Below are positions 62,134 through 64,000 of a stretch of 64,000 bases of DNA, one piece after another. Position 1 is the first letter of the stretch; every line of letters begins with the position of its first letter. Made by a program: the position numbers and the translations under genes. Origin of the DNA: Lachnospiraceae bacterium. Lineage in GTDB: Bacteria; Bacillota; Clostridia; Lachnospirales; Lachnospiraceae. Where the stretch lies: NCBI GenBank assembly GCA_029225065.1, contig JAQXVT010000073.1, positions 27,784 through 91,783 of the forward strand, given 5' to 3'. Below the pieces are notes generated by a model. That model saw only the letters and a program-made list of their open reading frames with translations, did no database searches and was not told the DNA's origin.

Positions 62134-62754
62134 ATGGCAAACGTAGCTATTTATAATATGGAAGGCAAAGAAGTTGGCACGATGGAGCTGAATGATGCAG
62201 TGTTCGGTGTAGAGATCAACGAGCATCTGGTACATCTTGCAGCAGTAAGCCAGCTTGCAAACAAGCGCCAGGGAACACAGAAGGCAAAGACCCGTTCTGA
62301 AGTTTCCGGAGGCGGAAGAAAGCCGTGGAGACAGAAAGGAACCGGTCATGCAAGACAGGGTTCAACGAGAGCTCCGCAGTGGACCGGCGGTGGAGTAGTA
62401 TTTGCTCCGGTACCGAGAGACTACACGGTAAAGATGAACAAGAAAGAGAAGAGAGCAGCTCTTAAGTCCGCACTGACATCCAGAGTTCAGGAGAGCAAAC
62501 TGGTAGTTGTAGACGAGCTGAAATTCGACGAGATCAAGACAAAGAAGATGCAGGGTGTTCTGAACGCACTGAACGTAAAGAAAGCTCTCATCGTTCTGAA
62601 AGATAATGATCAGAACGTGCTTCTCTCTGCAAGAAACATTGCAGACGTAAGAACAGTTCTTACAAGCACACTGAGCGTATTCGACATTCTGAAGTATGAT
62701 ACAGTAGTAGTTACCAAGGCTGCTGTAGAGAACATCGAGGAGGTGTATGCATAA
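62134..62754 (+). CDS. rplD: 50S ribosomal protein L4
   Basis: A 206-residue protein lining the exit tunnel. The extended loop is seen in [20 protein letters not shown] and [19 protein letters not shown] (about residues 50-88). In proteobacteria L4 also represses its own operon; whether the leader at 60794 responds to it is not known. AAAGGAGGAAGACACAC precedes ATG. The stop overlaps rplW by one base. Confidence 0.98.
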   Translation: MANVAIYNMEGKEVGTMELNDAVFGVEINEHLVHLAAVSQLANKRQGTQKAKTRSEVSGGGRKPWRQKGTGHARQGSTRAPQWTGGGVVFAPVPRDYTVKMNKKEKRAALKSALTSRVQESKLVVVDELKFDEIKTKKMQGVLNALNVKKALIVLKDNDQNVLLSARNIADVRTVLTSTLSVFDILKYDTVVVTKAAVENIEEVYA

Positions 62755-63053
62755 TGGCAGATATTAAGTATTATGATGTCATCCTGAAGCCGGTTGTTAC
62801 TGAGAAGAGCATGAACGCTATGGCTGACAAGAAGTACACATTCCTGGTTCACACAGACGCAACCAAGAGCCAGATCAAAGAGGCTGTTGAGAAAATGTTC
62901 GCCGGCACAAAGGTGAAATCCGTAAACACGATGAACCTTGACGGAAAGAATAAGAGACGCGGAATGGTTACCGGCAAGACTGCCAAGACCAAGAAAGCAA
63001 TCGTTGCTCTGACAGAGGACAGCAAGGATATCGAGATTTTCGAGGGACTGTAA
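62754..63053 (+). CDS. rplW: 50S ribosomal protein L23
   Basis: A 99-residue protein at the tunnel exit, the docking site for trigger factor and SRP. It begins [20 protein letters not shown] and has the typical [20 protein letters not shown] and [14 protein letters not shown]. Its ATG shares the last base of the rplD stop (TAATG), giving coupled translation, with GAGGAGG upstream. Confidence 0.98.
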   Translation: MADIKYYDVILKPVVTEKSMNAMADKKYTFLVHTDATKSQIKEAVEKMFAGTKVKSVNTMNLDGKNKRRGMVTGKTAKTKKAIVALTEDSKDIEIFEGL

Positions 63054-63148
63054 AAAGCAGCCCGGACCTTTATCTGCTGAGAAGCAGGACAATAATATCG
63101 CATGACGCTTCATGAAAATGAGATGTCATGGTATGAAAGGAGAACATC

Positions 63149-63991
63149 ATGGGAATTAAGACATACAACCCATATACACCTTCCAGAAGACATATGACCA
63201 ACCTGGACAATTCTGAAATCACAAAGAAAACTCCGGAAAAGTCACTTCTGGTTTCCAAAAAGAAAAATGCTGGTCGTAACAACCAGGGTAAGATCACAGT
63301 AAGACATCACGGTGGCGGATCCAGACAGAAATACAGAATCATCGATTTCAAGAGAAATAAAGATGGTATTCCGGCAACTGTAATCGGTATCGAGTACGAT
63401 CCGAACAGAACAGCAAACATTGCACTGATCTGCTACGCAGACGGCGAGAAGGCTTACATCCTTGCACCGCAGGGCCTGAAGGACGGCATGAAGATCATGA
63501 ACGGACCGCAGGCTGAGGTACACGTAGGAAACTGCCTGCCGCTTTCTGAGATCCCGGTTGGTACTATGGTTCACAATATTGAGCTGTACGCAGGCCACGG
63601 CGGACAGATGGTTCGTTCCGCAGGAAACGGCGCACAGGTAATGGCTAAGGAAGGCAAATATGCAACACTGAGACTTCCGTCAGGCGAGATGAGAATGGTT
63701 CCTCTGAATTGCCGCGCTACCATCGGTATCGTAGGAAACGCAGAGCACAACCTTGTTAATATCGGTAAAGCAGGTAGAAAACGTCACATGGGTATCCGCC
63801 CGACTGTCCGCGGTTCTGTTATGAACCCGAACGACCATCCGCATGGTGGTGGAGAAGGCAAGGCTGGTATCGGACGTCCGGGCCCGTGCACACCGTGGGG
63901 CAAGCCGGCTCTTGGCCTGAAGACCAGAAAGAGCAAGAAAGCTTCTGACAAGCTGATTGTAAGAAGAAGAAACGGTAAAGGTATTAACTAG
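63149..63991 (+). CDS. rplB: 50S ribosomal protein L2
   Basis: A 280-residue protein essential for subunit association and peptidyl transfer. It begins [20 protein letters not shown], carries [20 protein letters not shown] and ends with the conserved loop [20 protein letters not shown] and [33 protein letters not shown] precedes ATG. The stop is at 63989-63991. The 95-bp gap from rplW includes CATGAC / GTCATG as a minor hairpin. rpsS is expected next, beyond the window. Confidence 0.98.
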   Translation: MGIKTYNPYTPSRRHMTNLDNSEITKKTPEKSLLVSKKKNAGRNNQGKITVRHHGGGSRQKYRIIDFKRNKDGIPATVIGIEYDPNRTANIALICYADGEKAYILAPQGLKDGMKIMNGPQAEVHVGNCLPLSEIPVGTMVHNIELYAGHGGQMVRSAGNGAQVMAKEGKYATLRLPSGEMRMVPLNCRATIGIVGNAEHNLVNIGKAGRKRHMGIRPTVRGSVMNPNDHPHGGGEGKAGIGRPGPCTPWGKPALGLKTRKSKKASDKLIVRRRNGKGIN

Positions 63992-64000
63992 GATTTGAGA

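Overview
The window is a chromosomal segment of a low-to-mid GC Gram-positive anaerobe, most likely a gut Lachnospiraceae (Clostridia); the genus cannot be fixed from the sequence alone. Grounds: strong AGGAGG ribosome binding sites, T-box leaders ahead of metG and valS, sigma-A promoters of the TTGACA/TATAAT type, a YesM/YesN-regulated CUT1 sugar transporter, a dlt operon, a spore-maturation gene, and the gene order tsaC / phosphatase-like / rpiB / upp that recurs in Firmicutes.

Layout. 1-2.5 kb: end of a trp operon (trpF-trpB-trpA). 2.5-6.4 kb: an S1-domain protein (minus strand), then tsaC, an apparently dead low-molecular-weight phosphatase homologue, rpiB and upp. 6.6-11.3 kb: a 1550-residue surface protein with ETQ repeats and SpaA/Cna-B-like modules. 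11.5-12.1 kb: an SpmB-like gene. 12.2-18.6 kb: a complete sugar-uptake locus (sensor kinase, binding protein, two permeases, AraC-type response regulator) without its own ATPase. 19.1-22.5 kb: a decayed class II lanthipeptide locus (broken response regulator, sensor-kinase stub, 47-residue candidate precursor, LanM short at its N-terminus, no transporter). 22.6-28.7 kb: an AAA-ATPase-like fragment, a MATE exporter, a DUF1622 membrane protein, a DegV protein and a DUF885 metallopeptidase-like lipoprotein. 28.9-38.1 kb: T-box-metG, a second MATE exporter, M18 aminopeptidase, PlsY-like acyltransferase, UgtP-like glycosyltransferase, MutS-like ATPase. 38.2-42.9 kb: galK, an FGGY sugar kinase, an Ig-like secreted protein. 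42.9-49.6 kb: T-box-valS, an ABC permease pseudogene, a family 2 glycoside hydrolase. 49.8-57 kb: ftsH, then dltA-dltB-dltC-dltD followed by an overlapping small gene that looks like dltX. 57.2-60.7 kb: an rRNA-type methyltransferase (minus strand) and a GH36 alpha-galactosidase. 60.7-64 kb: the start of the S10 ribosomal operon (rpsJ, rplC, rplD, rplW, rplB).

Together the genes describe a plant- or host-glycan-using cell: alpha-galactosidase, a GH2 enzyme and galactokinase feed galactose into glycolysis, while the CUT1 transporter imports an unidentified sugar under its own two-component control. PlsY-like and UgtP-like enzymes plus Dlt serve membrane and teichoic-acid biology.

The least ordinary content lies between and inside the genes: two families of small palindromic dispersed repeats (one with copies inside the dlt operon and inside the metG leader), a duplicated 70-bp hairpin element ahead of valS, several pseudogenes, and low-complexity hydrophilic insertions in many unrelated proteins. 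Everything here was read by eye; no alignments or searches were run.
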